NCBI RefSeq assembly: GCF_002835665.1
Contig: NZ_PIZV01000077.1
Coordinates: forward strand, 1 to 64,000
Length of the DNA stretch: 64,000 nt
Source: Chryseobacterium sp. PMSZPI
Lineage (GTDB): Bacteria > Bacteroidota > Bacteroidia > Flavobacteriales > Weeksellaceae
Reading direction: 5' to 3'
Shown here piece by piece: positions 17,481 to 27,157 of this stretch. The translations under genes and the position numbers were made by a program. A model generated the notes under the pieces. The model was given only the letters and a program-made list of their open reading frames with translations, made no database searches and had not been told where the DNA came from. Each line of letters starts with the position of its first letter. The first letter of the stretch is position 1.

Positions 17481-19778
17481 CTATCTTTTTGTCCTACTTC
17501 CCATATAAAATGTCAACTTTCCACCATCCATAATCTCGGAATGTTTTAATGTGAAATTTTTAATCTCTTTTCCATTTAAAAGAATCTTTTGCACATATAC
17601 ATTCTGTGGACTTTGATTGATAGCCTCAATTTCAAATGTTTTTCCATTCTCTAAATTCAAAATAGCATGATCAATAGCCGGACTTCCAATGGAATAATCT
17701 TCTGAACCGGGAGCAACAGGATAAAACCCTAATGAACTCAGAATATACCAAGCGCTCATTTGTCCTGTATCATCATTTCCTCCCAATCCATCAGGAGTTG
17801 CTTTGTACTGCATATCTAAAATATGACGAATTTGAGCTTGCGCTTTCCAGGGTTGACCAGCCCAGTTGTAAAGATAGGCGACATGATGAGCCGGCTCATT
17901 TCCGTGAACGTATCCGCCAATGATTCCTTCTCGGGTAATATCTTCAGTGTCTGCAAAGAATTCATCAGGTAAATGCATAGTGAATAACTCATCCAATTTG
18001 GATACGAATTTTTTATTACCCCCCATCATTTTTATCAATTCATTTGGATTTTGAGGAACAAAGAAACTGTAGTTCCAAGAATTTCCTTCTATAAAACCTT
18101 GCCCATGAGTACTTAGGACATCGAAATCTTTTTTGAAACTTCCATCTGCCAAACGAGGACGCATAAATCCGATTGTTTTATCAAAATTATTTTTCCAGTT
18201 TTCCGAACGTTTGATAAATTGATTGTAAATGTCTGTTTCTCCCAAATGTTGGGCTAATTGAGCAATGGCCCAATCATCATAAGCGTATTCCAAGGTGTTG
18301 GATACGGAAGTTCCACTTTGTTCAGAAGGGATATAGCCTAAATCAATATATTGCCCAATGCCTTCGTAATTTCTTTTGTTGGCTGTTTCGACACAAGCTT
18401 TTAATGCTTCCTTGGGATCACCTTCATAATTCCCTTTAATAATAGCATCTGCCACTACACTTACGCTATGATAGCCGCTCATACACCAATTGTCATTTGC
18501 ATAATGGGACCAGATGGGTAACATTTTCATTGAAAACTGATTGTAATGTGCCATCATTGATTTTACCATATCATTATTTCTCTTAGGCTGAATGATATTA
18601 AAAAATGGATGGAGTGCCCGATAGGTATCCCATAGAGAAAAGGTAGTATAGTTGGTAAAACCTTCTGCTTTATGAATATTTTGATCCAGTCCTTTATATT
18701 CTCCGTTGATATCCATGTATATTGTCGGATTGATAAAGGTGTGGTACATTGCCGTATAAAAGTTGATCTTATCAGTTTCAGAACCTTTGATGACGATTTT
18801 ATTTAATTCTTTATTCCAATCTTCCTGAGCCTTGGTTTTAATTTGATCAAAGGATAAATTTCCGGTTTCTTTTTCAAGATTTTCCAGAGCATTAACCTGA
18901 CTTACCGGAGAGATAGCCAGTTTAATTTCAATAGCTTCACTTTCATTGGTATCAAAATCGAAATACATCTTTAAGTTTTTGCCTGCTACTTCAGGAAAAT
19001 TTTTTGTCTGATCGAATTTTCTCCAAAATCCTTTATAAACTTGTATGCCGTCATAGTTTTTCTGACCATAAGATTTAAATGGTTTAGAAAATTTCATGGC
19101 GAAATAAACCGTTCTTGTTCTTGCCCATCCGTTTGTTTGTCGGTATCCTGTAATGGTGTTGTTATTTTCTACACGAACGTAGGTCCATACATTTTTCCCA
19201 TCATAATTGTAAATCCCTGCCGTCAGATCTAAAATAACGTGTGATTGGTCTGATTTTGGAAACGTATAACGATGAACACCCACTCTGGATGTTGCCGTTA
19301 ATTCCGCAAGAATATTATAATCATTAAGTTTTACTTTATAATATCCGGCTTCTGCTTTTTCGTTTTGATGTGAAAATCTACTTCTATAGCCACTTTCAGG
19401 ATGGGAGGCAGTGCCGGGGTTCAATTGAAGGGAACCTACTGTAGGCATTATAAGAAAGTCTCCCAGATCAGAATGTCCGGTACCACTAAAATGGGTGGAG
19501 CTGAAACCTACGATGGTTTTATCTTCATAACGGTAGCCTGCACAATATTTATACACTTCACCATTATATTTTCCTTTAAGTTCATAAGAGATGGTATCTG
19601 TTTCAGGGCTCAATTGAACTGCTCCAAAAGGAACGGTGGCCCCAGGGTAAGTATGCCCCATTTTTTCTGTCCCAATCAAAGGATTGACATATTGGTGCAA
19701 TTTTTCAATTTTTTGAGCTTTAAGCAACAAACTCGAAAACAGTAAGGTAAAGAAAATGAAAGGTCCCGGATTTTTCAT
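17481..19778 (-). CDS. GH92 family alpha-mannosidase, exported
   Basis: The 765-residue protein has a signal peptide (LLFSSLLLKAQ) and the GH92 N-terminus YVNPLIGTEKMGHTYPGATVPFGAVQLSP. Later come GFSSTHFSGTGHSDLGDFL, SLWDTYRALHPF and the C-terminal signature GGNDDTGQMSAWYILSSLGFYPV. GH92 enzymes are calcium-dependent inverting exo-alpha-mannosidases, mostly acting on 1,2-linked mannose of glycans in the periplasm or outside the cell. The length is typical of the family. It is a single gene with no SusC/SusD pair beside it. Confidence 0.92.
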   Translation of the reverse strand: MKNPGPFIFFTLLFSSLLLKAQKIEKLHQYVNPLIGTEKMGHTYPGATVPFGAVQLSPETDTISYELKGKYNGEVYKYCAGYRYEDKTIVGFSSTHFSGTGHSDLGDFLIMPTVGSLQLNPGTASHPESGYRSRFSHQNEKAEAGYYKVKLNDYNILAELTATSRVGVHRYTFPKSDQSHVILDLTAGIYNYDGKNVWTYVRVENNNTITGYRQTNGWARTRTVYFAMKFSKPFKSYGQKNYDGIQVYKGFWRKFDQTKNFPEVAGKNLKMYFDFDTNESEAIEIKLAISPVSQVNALENLEKETGNLSFDQIKTKAQEDWNKELNKIVIKGSETDKINFYTAMYHTFINPTIYMDINGEYKGLDQNIHKAEGFTNYTTFSLWDTYRALHPFFNIIQPKRNNDMVKSMMAHYNQFSMKMLPIWSHYANDNWCMSGYHSVSVVADAIIKGNYEGDPKEALKACVETANKRNYEGIGQYIDLGYIPSEQSGTSVSNTLEYAYDDWAIAQLAQHLGETDIYNQFIKRSENWKNNFDKTIGFMRPRLADGSFKKDFDVLSTHGQGFIEGNSWNYSFFVPQNPNELIKMMGGNKKFVSKLDELFTMHLPDEFFADTEDITREGIIGGYVHGNEPAHHVAYLYNWAGQPWKAQAQIRHILDMQYKATPDGLGGNDDTGQMSAWYILSSLGFYPVAPGSEDYSIGSPAIDHAILNLENGKTFEIEAINQSPQNVYVQKILLNGKEIKNFTLKHSEIMDGGKLTFYMGSRTKR

Positions 19779-19906
19779 ATGAAATGATGTTATTCAAACG
19801 ATAAAATTAATTAAAAAAACAAAGAATATTATTTATGGCATTATTTATACCGTTATTTTAGGCTTCATCCGTTCAATATTTATTATTTTTAAGAAAAAAT
19901 ATTTTT

Positions 19907-20788
19907 ATGAATCTATATACACAACCGATGTTGCGCGAAGGCGCACTAAAAGATAAAGTGGCGATTGTTACAGGAGGAGGAAGTGGTCTTGGGAAAGCGA
20001 TGACCAAATATTTCCTTGAATTAGGTGCTAAAGTGGTGATCACTTCCCGCAATCTGGAAAAACTGCAATCTACCGCGAAAGAATTGGAAGATGAAACAGG
20101 GGGGAAGGTGCTTTGTGTAGCTTGTGATGTAAGAAACTGGGATGAAGTGGAAGCGATGAAAGAAGCCACTTTGAAAGAATTCGGTAAGATTGATATTTTA
20201 TTGAACAACGCTGCGGGGAATTTTATTTCTCCAACCGAAAAATTGACGCATTCCGCTTTTGACTCTATCTTAGATATTGTATTAAAAGGAACCAAAAACT
20301 GTACGCTTTCTATAGGGAAACATTGGATAGATTCTAAAACTTCCGGTACTGTGTTGAATATTGTAACTACTTATTCCTGGACAGGTTCTGCTTTTGTAGT
20401 GCCTTCAGCTTGTGCAAAAGCAGGGGTTTTGGCAATGACCAGATCACTGGCTGTGGAATGGGCAAAATATGGGATTCGTTTCAATGCTATAGCTCCGGGG
20501 CCATTCCCTACAAAAGGAGCTTGGGATAGATTGCTTCCCGGTGATCTTCAGGAGAAATTTGATATGAGAAAAAAAGTTCCGTTGAGAAGAGTAGGTGAGC
20601 ATCAGGAATTGGCTAATCTTGCCGCTTACCTGGTTTCTGATTATTCAGCTTATATGAACGGTGAAGTGGTAACTATCGATGGAGGAGAATGGTTACAAGG
20701 TGCGGGGGAATTTAATATGCTTGAAGCTATCCCGAAAGAAATGTGGGATGCATTGGAAGCAATGATTAAAGCAAAAAAATCAAATTAA
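19907..20788 (+). CDS. SDR oxidoreductase, 2,4-dienoyl-CoA reductase (DECR) type
   Basis: The 293-residue protein has the Rossmann signature TGGGSGLG and NNAAGNF. The active-site region TYSWTGSAFVVPSACAKAG lacks the classical YxxxK spacing and closely resembles the mitochondrial 2,4-dienoyl-CoA reductase DECR1, in which the Tyr lies further upstream of the Ser and Lys. It also keeps FNAIAPGPFPTKGAW, which is typical of that family. The likely role is NADPH-dependent reduction of 2,4-dienoyl-CoA during unsaturated fatty-acid oxidation. It ends at a strong terminator and stands alone. Confidence 0.82.
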   Translation: MNLYTQPMLREGALKDKVAIVTGGGSGLGKAMTKYFLELGAKVVITSRNLEKLQSTAKELEDETGGKVLCVACDVRNWDEVEAMKEATLKEFGKIDILLNNAAGNFISPTEKLTHSAFDSILDIVLKGTKNCTLSIGKHWIDSKTSGTVLNIVTTYSWTGSAFVVPSACAKAGVLAMTRSLAVEWAKYGIRFNAIAPGPFPTKGAWDRLLPGDLQEKFDMRKKVPLRRVGEHQELANLAAYLVSDYSAYMNGEVVTIDGGEWLQGAGEFNMLEAIPKEMWDALEAMIKAKKSN

Positions 20789-20803
20789 TTAAAATTTCAT
20801 AAA

Positions 20804-20843
20804 AAAGGCTCCCGGAATTGTAACAAATCCGGGAGTTTTTTTT
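20804..20843 (+). terminator. Terminator after SDR gene
   Basis: CTCCCGGA (20809-20816) pairs with TCCGGGAG (20828-20835) and is followed by eight or more T residues. Confidence 0.88.
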
Positions 20844-20867
20844 ACCTATGTATAAAACTTTTTTCAA

Positions 20868-23066
20868 ATGAATTGTAAACTTCCAATACTTGCTTTGACC
20901 TTTACAGCTTTCCTTTTTTCAGGATCTGTATATGCACAAGAGGCTCCAAAATATGATTACGTAGAAGCTTTTAAACCATTTTTCTATCCGCAGACAGGTA
21001 CAGAAACACGTTCTGCAAGTGGACAACCGGGACATGCCTATTGGCAGAACTCAGCAGATTATCATTTAAATGTAAGTCTGAATGAAGATAAAAAAGAAAT
21101 TACAGGAGCTGCTGAAATTACCTATACTAATAACAGCCCTGATCAATTAAGTTTTTTATGGCTACAGCTTGATCAAAACTTATTTGCAAAAGATTCCCGC
21201 GGTAATGCTGTAGTTCCTTTATATGGAAGTAGAAATGGAGCTCATGGTGAAGTATTTGAAGGAGGTTACAGGATTAAATCTGTAAAGCTTGATGGTAAGG
21301 ATGTGAAATATACCATTACAGACACAAGAATGCAGATCGATTTACCTAAAGGACTTAAACCTGGAGGCGGCGTTGCAAAAATTACTATTGAGTATTCATT
21401 TCTTTCTCCGGAATATGGTTCGGATAGAATGGGTGTACAGGATACAAAAAATGGGAAAATATTTACCATGGCACAATGGTATCCGAGAATGTGTGTGTAT
21501 GATGATGTATTGGGTTGGAATACCCTGCCTTATTTGGGAGCATCTGAATTTTATTTAGAGTATGGAAATATTACAGCTAATATTACAGTACCCGCTAATC
21601 ACTATGTGGTAGCATCCGGAGAACTGCTTAATGAAAAAGAAGTATACAACAAAGAAGAAATTAATAGATGGAATCAAGCGAGAAACAGTGATAAAACAGT
21701 AATGATTCGCCCTGAATCTGAGCTTGGAAAAAATAAGATATCCGGTACAAAGACTTGGAAATTTAAAATTACACAGGCAAGAGATTTTGCTTGGGCATCC
21801 TCTGCTGCGTTTATTTTGGATGCAGCAAAGATTAGCCTGCCAAGTGGTAAAAAGTCATTGGCTATTTCTGCGTATCCTGTTGAAAGTGCAGGTGATAAAG
21901 CCTGGGGAAGATCTACGGAATATACGAAGGCAGCCATAGAACATTACTCAAAAAAATGGTATGAGTATACCTATCCGGCAGCAACTAATGTTGCAGGAAA
22001 TGAAGGCGGAATGGAATATCCGGGAATTGTTTTCTGTCATATGGATTCGAAGGGTGAAAGTCTTTGGGGCGTTACAGATCATGAGTTCGGACACAATTGG
22101 TTCCCTATGATTGTAGGATCTAATGAGAGATTATTTGCCTGGATGGATGAAGGTTTTAATACTTTTATCAATGGGCTTTCCACAGCAGCTTTCAATAAAG
22201 GAGAATATTATAAAAAAGAAAATATGGCCCAGGCAGGAAGTTATCTGATGCATGATGGGCTGGAACCCATTATGGTAGGTCCTGATAATATGAGAGAAAT
22301 TAGTATTGGGGCTTTGGCTTACTATAAACCAGGTACAGGTCTGTCTATTTTAAGAGAGACCATTCTGGGTCCCGAAAAATTTGATAAAGCATTCACAACA
22401 TATATCAATCGCTGGGCATTTAAACATCCTACACCTTGGGATTTCTTCCATACGATGGAAAATGTTTCCGGAGAAGAATTGAATTGGTTCTGGAGAGGAT
22501 GGTTTTTTAATAAATGGAAAATTGATCAGGCGGTTAAAGAGGTAAAATATGTCAATGGAGATTTTAAAAAAGGAGTTCAGATTACTGTGGAAAACCTTGG
22601 GCAGTTACCAATGCCTACAACCGTTCAGTTGAAGTTTAAAGATGGAACGACAAAAAATGTAAAGATTCCTGTTGAGGTTTGGAAGAGAAATAAAGATTGG
22701 AAATTCCAAGTGGATTCTGATAAGGAAATAGATCAGGTAAAACTGGATCCGGATTCTATGATTCCTGATGTTAATATGAAAAATAATATCTGGGTACCTT
22801 CTGACATAAAATCTGCGGATAAGATCAATGCCAAAGATTTTACAGGGACCTACGGAAGTAAAGAGACCCAATTTAAATTAACGTTTGTTGAAAAAGAAGG
22901 AATACTTTACGGAAAAGCAGCCGGACAGGCAGAATTTCCTTTAGAATATTTAGGGGATAATAAATTTGCTTTTGAGCAGGCCAATCTTACCATCCTTTTC
23001 AGTAAAGATAAAAAGACAATCACCCTTGCAGAAAGCGGAAGAGAGTTTAAATTCACTAAAGAATAA
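20868..23066 (+). CDS. M1 family metallopeptidase, exported
   Basis: The 732-residue protein has a signal peptide ([10 protein letters not shown]). The M1 aminopeptidase core has a GGMEYPG substrate-binding motif and the zinc motif HEFGH at about residue 405, with the downstream DEGFNTF supplying the third ligand. The C-terminal 75 residues form a separate beta-rich domain ([18 protein letters not shown]) of a type often attached to exported Bacteroidota enzymes. It probably releases N-terminal amino acids from peptides in the periplasm or outside the cell. A second, shorter M1 paralogue lies at 29.6 kb. Confidence 0.9.
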   Translation: MNCKLPILALTFTAFLFSGSVYAQEAPKYDYVEAFKPFFYPQTGTETRSASGQPGHAYWQNSADYHLNVSLNEDKKEITGAAEITYTNNSPDQLSFLWLQLDQNLFAKDSRGNAVVPLYGSRNGAHGEVFEGGYRIKSVKLDGKDVKYTITDTRMQIDLPKGLKPGGGVAKITIEYSFLSPEYGSDRMGVQDTKNGKIFTMAQWYPRMCVYDDVLGWNTLPYLGASEFYLEYGNITANITVPANHYVVASGELLNEKEVYNKEEINRWNQARNSDKTVMIRPESELGKNKISGTKTWKFKITQARDFAWASSAAFILDAAKISLPSGKKSLAISAYPVESAGDKAWGRSTEYTKAAIEHYSKKWYEYTYPAATNVAGNEGGMEYPGIVFCHMDSKGESLWGVTDHEFGHNWFPMIVGSNERLFAWMDEGFNTFINGLSTAAFNKGEYYKKENMAQAGSYLMHDGLEPIMVGPDNMREISIGALAYYKPGTGLSILRETILGPEKFDKAFTTYINRWAFKHPTPWDFFHTMENVSGEELNWFWRGWFFNKWKIDQAVKEVKYVNGDFKKGVQITVENLGQLPMPTTVQLKFKDGTTKNVKIPVEVWKRNKDWKFQVDSDKEIDQVKLDPDSMIPDVNMKNNIWVPSDIKSADKINAKDFTGTYGSKETQFKLTFVEKEGILYGKAAGQAEFPLEYLGDNKFAFEQANLTILFSKDKKTITLAESGREFKFTKE

Positions 23067-23096
23067 AAAATAATTTAACATTATCATGATATAAAT

Positions 23097-23129
23097 AAGG
23101 CTTCTCTATGATGGAGAAGCCTTATTTTT
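23097..23129 (+). terminator. Terminator after the first M1 peptidase gene
   Basis: AAGGCTTCTC pairs perfectly with GAGAAGCCTT across a 7-base loop, followed by ATTTTT. Its T-tract overlaps the -7 box of the next gene. Confidence 0.85.
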
Positions 23130-23130
23130 G
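23123..23130 (+). promoter_or_regulatory. -7 box of EEP-family gene, overlapping a terminator
   Basis: TATTTTTG is an exact TAnnTTTG match. It begins at the last base of the terminator stem of the preceding gene and lies 22 bases before the ATG at 23153. This also argues against the longer frame that would start at 23108. Confidence 0.5.
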
Positions 23131-23152
23131 TCTCTTATTGATAAAATATACT

Positions 23153-23980
23153 ATGAATTTCAGATTTTCAATTGTATTCCTAATGCTTGCAGTGTTGGGA
23201 TTTTCACAGGATCTTACTGTAATGAGTTTTAATATCCGTCTTAATGTAGACTCGGATAAAGAAAATGCATGGCCACAAAGAAAGCAAGATGTTGCTGATT
23301 TATTAACCTATTACCACCCAGACTATTTTGGCGTTCAGGAGGCTCTTCCTGAGCAGATGAAAGATATTAAGAGTGGACTTAAGAACTATGATTACATCGG
23401 TGTAGGACGAGATGATGGTAAAGAAAAGGGAGAGTTTTCTGCTATTTTTTATGATACCAACAGACTTGAAGTATTAAAATCAGGGACCTTCTGGTTATCC
23501 GAAACACCGGAAAAGCCATCAAAGGGATGGGATGCTGCTTTAAACAGAATTTGTACTTACGCCATATTTAAAGATAAAAAGTCTAAAAAAGAATTTTTGG
23601 CAATGAATCTTCATTTTGATCACGTAGGAAATGTAGCACGAGTAAAATCTTCTGAGTTGATTTTGAAAAAGATCAAAGAGATGAACCCAAAGAACCTGCC
23701 TGTAGCTTTAAGCGGAGATTTTAATTTGACTGATGATACAGAACCTGTTAAAATCCTTTCTCAACATATGAAAGATACTTTTTATCATTCGGAAACGAAA
23801 CATTACGGGCCGGTAGGAACTTTCACCGGATTCAATGTCAATGAAGTTCCTAAAGAGAGAATAGATTATATTTTTACTAAAGATTTTAGAATAAAGTCTC
23901 ATAGACATATCAATGATAGAAGAGAAAATTTACTTTATCCATCGGATCATTTCCCGGTTATTGTGAGTCTGTCACTTTAG
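23153..23980 (+). CDS. Endonuclease/exonuclease/phosphatase family protein, exported
   Basis: The 275-residue form starting MNFRFSIVFLMLAVLGFSQ has a signal peptide. The EEP fold is shown by VMSFNIRLNVDSD, GVQEALPEQ, the central NLHFDHVG, SGDFNLTDD and the final YPSDHFPVIVSL, which together give the metal-binding Asn, Glu, Asp and the catalytic His-Asp pairs. Exported members act on phosphodiesters such as extracellular DNA or on sugar or lipid phosphates; the substrate is not evident. It converges with the response regulator gene, overlapping it by 9 bases. Confidence 0.85.
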   Translation: MNFRFSIVFLMLAVLGFSQDLTVMSFNIRLNVDSDKENAWPQRKQDVADLLTYYHPDYFGVQEALPEQMKDIKSGLKNYDYIGVGRDDGKEKGEFSAIFYDTNRLEVLKSGTFWLSETPEKPSKGWDAALNRICTYAIFKDKKSKKEFLAMNLHFDHVGNVARVKSSELILKKIKEMNPKNLPVALSGDFNLTDDTEPVKILSQHMKDTFYHSETKHYGPVGTFTGFNVNEVPKERIDYIFTKDFRIKSHRHINDRRENLLYPSDHFPVIVSLSL

Positions 23981-24661
23981 AATCGGAAAATCAATTTCAA
24001 ATCCAATTCCTCTCAGGGATTGGATTTTTATTTTAGGGTCGTAGCTGAAGTATTTCCGAAGTCTGCTGATGAATACATCAAGGCTTCTTCCTGTAAAATA
24101 ATCATTTGTTTCCCAAAGATTGTCCAGTATATTGTTTCTTGTTATTGTTGTCTGATTGTGCTCCAAAAGATACAAAAGCAATTCCTGTTCACGAATTGTA
24201 AGACGCGTATTTCCATTAGGATGTGAAAGTAATAGTTTTTTGGTATCCAACGAATATTGCCCGATCTTTACTTGTATTTCTGATGTAAAGAGAGACGTCC
24301 TTTTCAGAATATTTTTAATTCTTAACACCAGCTCTTCAGGATCACACGGCTTGGCAATATAATCATCAGCTCCTATTTTAAGTCCTGTTAAACGATCAAT
24401 TTTCTGATTCTTTGCAGTTAAAAAAAGTAATGGAAAATTGTTTCTTTCTTTTACAATCATTTTGGCTAAAGAAAAACCGTCGATATTAGGCATCATAATA
24501 TCTAAAATACCAATATGAAAAGGAAAATCGGAAGATAAAAGTTGAACAATGTCTTCGGGATTTTGAAACCAGGAAACTTCAAAATCTTCTAACTCAAGAT
24601 ATTGTTTCAGGATCATTCCGAAATCAGGATCATCTTCTGCAAGGAGAATTTTAGTTTTCAT
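23972..24661 (-). CDS. OmpR/PhoB-type response regulator
   Basis: The 229-residue protein has a receiver domain with the acidic pair ED-D at residues 9-11, the phospho-acceptor Asp54 in GILDIMMPNIDG and Lys104 in YIAKPCDP. A winged-helix DNA-binding domain (about 130-229, ending RSLDVFISRLRKYF...IQSLRGIGFEI) follows. It is the partner of the histidine kinase 23 bases upstream. TTAACC repeats with 11-bp spacing, typical of sites for this class, lie in front of the two following genes at 26.1 and 27.1 kb. Confidence 0.92.
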   Translation of the reverse strand: MKTKILLAEDDPDFGMILKQYLELEDFEVSWFQNPEDIVQLLSSDFPFHIGILDIMMPNIDGFSLAKMIVKERNNFPLLFLTAKNQKIDRLTGLKIGADDYIAKPCDPEELVLRIKNILKRTSLFTSEIQVKIGQYSLDTKKLLLSHPNGNTRLTIREQELLLYLLEHNQTTITRNNILDNLWETNDYFTGRSLDVFISRLRKYFSYDPKIKIQSLRGIGFEIDFPILK

Positions 24662-24684
24662 CTGTTACTATTTATTTTTTAAGA

Positions 24685-26037
24685 CTATGAAAAATTTTGA
24701 GTATCATCTATTTTAGGATGTATGGATTCGCAAGGAATGGTTATTTTAAAAGTCGTTCCTGTTTTAAGTTGGCTGAAAACACTTATTTTACCATTATACT
24801 TTGTAATGATTTTTTTTACAATGTAAAGTCCTAGCCCGAGTCCTTTAGTGTTATGAATATTGTTGGATTGTATTCTGTAAAATTTTTCAAAAATATTCTT
24901 TAACTCTTTATTTTCTATGCCTGAACCATTGTCAGAAATCTCAATCTCCAGGTTGTTGGGAGTATTGTTAATTTTGATTTTTACGATAGAGGAACCATAT
25001 TTTACACTATTTTCACAAAGGTTTTTAATAATGGTTTCCATAAGGTTTTTGTCAAAAGGAAGAACTTTTGACACGATATTTTTAAAATCAAAATCTATAG
25101 CAGGATAAGTAAATGCCAGATCCTGAACAAAGAAACCCCAATCCTCCGGTTTTACAGCTGTAATTTCAGTAAGTATTTCATCTTGATGAAGTTGAAGCAT
25201 CAGGTTTTCGAGACGGATGATTTGCCGGTCAATAAGAGGGAGTATATCTGGGTTCCATTCTTTTTTTAATGCTTTTGATGCAATTTTTAATGTTGCAATC
25301 GGAGTTTTAAATTCATGAGAAATGTTATCTACAACCGTATGAAGAACCTCTACCTGCTTTTGTTGTTTGATCAGGTTTTTGACGGTGGAAATATAAAGGA
25401 GAAGAACAGCGAAAAGAAGGGCGATACAACAAATAATTAATAAGCTAAGTTCTTTGAAAACAATGCTTTTAATATTGGCAATTTCAAACTCAGTTTTACT
25501 TTTGACAAGGAAGGTATCTTTTCTTTCGACATGATTGTTTTTTGAGTCTCTTTGAGTTGATGAGGTTTCCCAAGTGCCTGTACTGGAAATTTTAGGATTT
25601 TTTACTTTGTTTTTTGTTTCATAGACAGTAATAGGCTGATCAATCAATTTAATGCTATCGGGAAGGTGTATGATTGAATTATATTGAATCCTTGTCGAAA
25701 TATCATAGCCTATATTCCTGTAATGATTGTTGATGTAATGGCTGAGCCTTTCTCCGGTAGCTTTTTTATCTTTAATGAAAGAAGCAAGGAAATCTTTTTT
25801 ATTAATTTGTTTATTGTAATATCTGAGGATGATTCTTTGAAGAGAATCGTCCCTCATTTCTTTAACGCCAATCTCCTCTAATTTATCTGTGTAGCCGGTA
25901 AGTTGATCATGAATAGATCTGTAGATATCTCGTTCTTTGACTTGATACGTTTTATAGATAAAGTAACCTTGTATTCCTAGTAGAATAAGAAACAAAGCTG
26001 CAAAAAGAGAGAGTAGATATTTACTTCTGGTTATCAT
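24685..26037 (-). CDS. Membrane sensor histidine kinase
   Basis: The 450-residue protein has two membrane helices (about 7-24 and 197-216) enclosing a periplasmic sensor region of about 170 residues that I do not recognise. HisKA follows with the phospho-acceptor His241 in NISHEFKTP. The ATPase domain shows the N box NLCENSVKYG, DNGSGI and GLGLGLYIVKKI. It phosphorylates the adjacent OmpR-type regulator. The gene diverges from the GLPGLI gene, and the intergenic space holds two TTAACC half-sites. Confidence 0.92.
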   Translation of the reverse strand: MITRSKYLLSLFAALFLILLGIQGYFIYKTYQVKERDIYRSIHDQLTGYTDKLEEIGVKEMRDDSLQRIILRYYNKQINKKDFLASFIKDKKATGERLSHYINNHYRNIGYDISTRIQYNSIIHLPDSIKLIDQPITVYETKNKVKNPKISSTGTWETSSTQRDSKNNHVERKDTFLVKSKTEFEIANIKSIVFKELSLLIICCIALLFAVLLLYISTVKNLIKQQKQVEVLHTVVDNISHEFKTPIATLKIASKALKKEWNPDILPLIDRQIIRLENLMLQLHQDEILTEITAVKPEDWGFFVQDLAFTYPAIDFDFKNIVSKVLPFDKNLMETIIKNLCENSVKYGSSIVKIKINNTPNNLEIEISDNGSGIENKELKNIFEKFYRIQSNNIHNTKGLGLGLYIVKKIITKYNGKISVFSQLKTGTTFKITIPCESIHPKIDDTQNFS

Positions 26038-26087
26038 TTAAAACAAAGATAAAGTTTTAACATTTTACTTAAAGAGTATTTTGGACA

Positions 26088-26104
26088 TTAACCTATCATT
26101 AACC
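26088..26104 (+). promoter_or_regulatory. TTAACC direct repeat (two half-sites, 11-bp period)
   Basis: TTAACC occurs at 26088-26093 and 26099-26104 separated by TATCA, so the half-sites are exactly 11 bases apart. The same TTAACC-TATCA-TTAACC block recurs 967 bases downstream. OmpR/PhoB-type regulators bind tandem half-sites with this spacing, and such a regulator is encoded next door. It lies about 45 bases before the GLPGLI start and about 50 before the kinase start on the other strand. Confidence 0.6.
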
Positions 26105-26150
26105 TTCGGGAGTATTTGTTTTTCTTAATTTTAGAAACTAAAAACCTTTT

Positions 26151-26984
26151 ATGAAAAAGCAGATTATTCTTTTGATACTGTTAATTGGTGTTATAACGAA
26201 TGCCCAGACCCATCGTTTTATCTATGAACTTCAATACAGACCGGATGCTAGTGATTCAAGCTATGATAAAGAAGAAATGGTACTGGATATTAACCCGGAT
26301 GAAGTCAAGTTTTACGAATCTGAATTTTTGGTGAGCGACTCTCTTAATGTCCTTCATGGAGGAATGACTTCTCTGCATACAAGTCTATCTGAGCAAACCA
26401 TCATCCGGAAAAAGAACTCTAATAAAAATAAAAATTACTTCCAAATCAGGATGATGCCTTATTATTACGTTTTTGAAACCGAGGATAACATCCAGTGGAA
26501 GGTAGAGTCAGATACTAAAAAGGTTAACAATTATAATCTGCAGAAAGCAACGGCTGTATTTGGTGGAAGAAACTGGACGGCATGGTTTACGCCGGATATT
26601 ACTATTCCAGAGGGGCCTTATAAATTCAGAGGATTACCAGGACTTGTTTTGTTTGTGGAAGATGATAAAAAAGACTTTATATATTCTTTCACCAGAAATA
26701 TAAATCTTCCTAAAACATATGATACAAACGGGTTTCTTGAAAAACATTATTCTTTAGACCCCATCAAAATAGATTTTAAGAAATGGGTAAAGCTAAACCT
26801 GGAATTCTATAATGATCCTTATGCCAGAATGAGAACGGAATTTCAACCCGATTGGACCGTGAAAATTGAAGGGAAACAAATAAAAAGCAAAGAAGAATTT
26901 GCCGGACTTACCAAGCAAACACAAATCAATATAAAAAAGTATTATAATCCGATAGAACTGGATAAAGCGATTCCTTATCCATAA
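26151..26984 (+). CDS. GLPGLI family protein
   Basis: The 277-residue protein has a signal peptide (IILLILLIGVITNAQ) and the family's name motif in the form RGLPGLVLFVED. It begins with the usual YELQYRPDAS and has AWFTPDITIPEGPYKF before the motif. GLPGLI proteins are exported Bacteroidota proteins of unknown biochemical role, often encoded next to a TonB-receptor-like barrel, as here. It probably works in the periplasm with the product of the next gene and may be controlled by the neighbouring two-component system. Confidence 0.9.
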   Translation: MKKQIILLILLIGVITNAQTHRFIYELQYRPDASDSSYDKEEMVLDINPDEVKFYESEFLVSDSLNVLHGGMTSLHTSLSEQTIIRKKNSNKNKNYFQIRMMPYYYVFETEDNIQWKVESDTKKVNNYNLQKATAVFGGRNWTAWFTPDITIPEGPYKFRGLPGLVLFVEDDKKDFIYSFTRNINLPKTYDTNGFLEKHYSLDPIKIDFKKWVKLNLEFYNDPYARMRTEFQPDWTVKIEGKQIKSKEEFAGLTKQTQINIKKYYNPIELDKAIPYP

Positions 26985-27004
26985 AAATATATTTGTGTCA
27001 TTGT

Positions 27005-27030
27005 AAAACCTGGGTCTCTGATTCAGGTTT
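27005..27030 (+). terminator. Terminator after GLPGLI gene
   Basis: AAACCTG and CAGGTTT form a short stem around an 11-base loop, followed by CTTTATTTT. It separates the GLPGLI gene from the outer-membrane protein gene, which has its own TTAACC repeats. Confidence 0.65.
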
Positions 27031-27054
27031 CTTTATTTTAAAAAGAAAAAGATA

Positions 27055-27082
27055 TTAACCTATCATTAACCCTTCGTTAACC
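27055..27082 (+). promoter_or_regulatory. TTAACC direct repeat (three half-sites, 11-bp period)
   Basis: TTAACC is found at 27055, 27066 and 27077, each 11 bases apart, with spacers TATCA and CTTCG. The first two half-sites and their spacer are identical to those in front of the GLPGLI gene. The array ends about 75 bases before the outer-membrane protein start. It is the best candidate for the operator of the neighbouring OmpR-type regulator. Confidence 0.65.
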
Positions 27083-27157
27083 GAATTTCTTCCGCTCAAT
27101 CCTGAATTTTGTTCTGTAAAACAATTGTACCATTTTATATTATTTAAAAACGTAATC

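Noticed and set aside
19873..20295. A 140-residue minus-strand frame
   Set aside because: It lies opposite the well-supported SDR gene and shows no recognisable domain.
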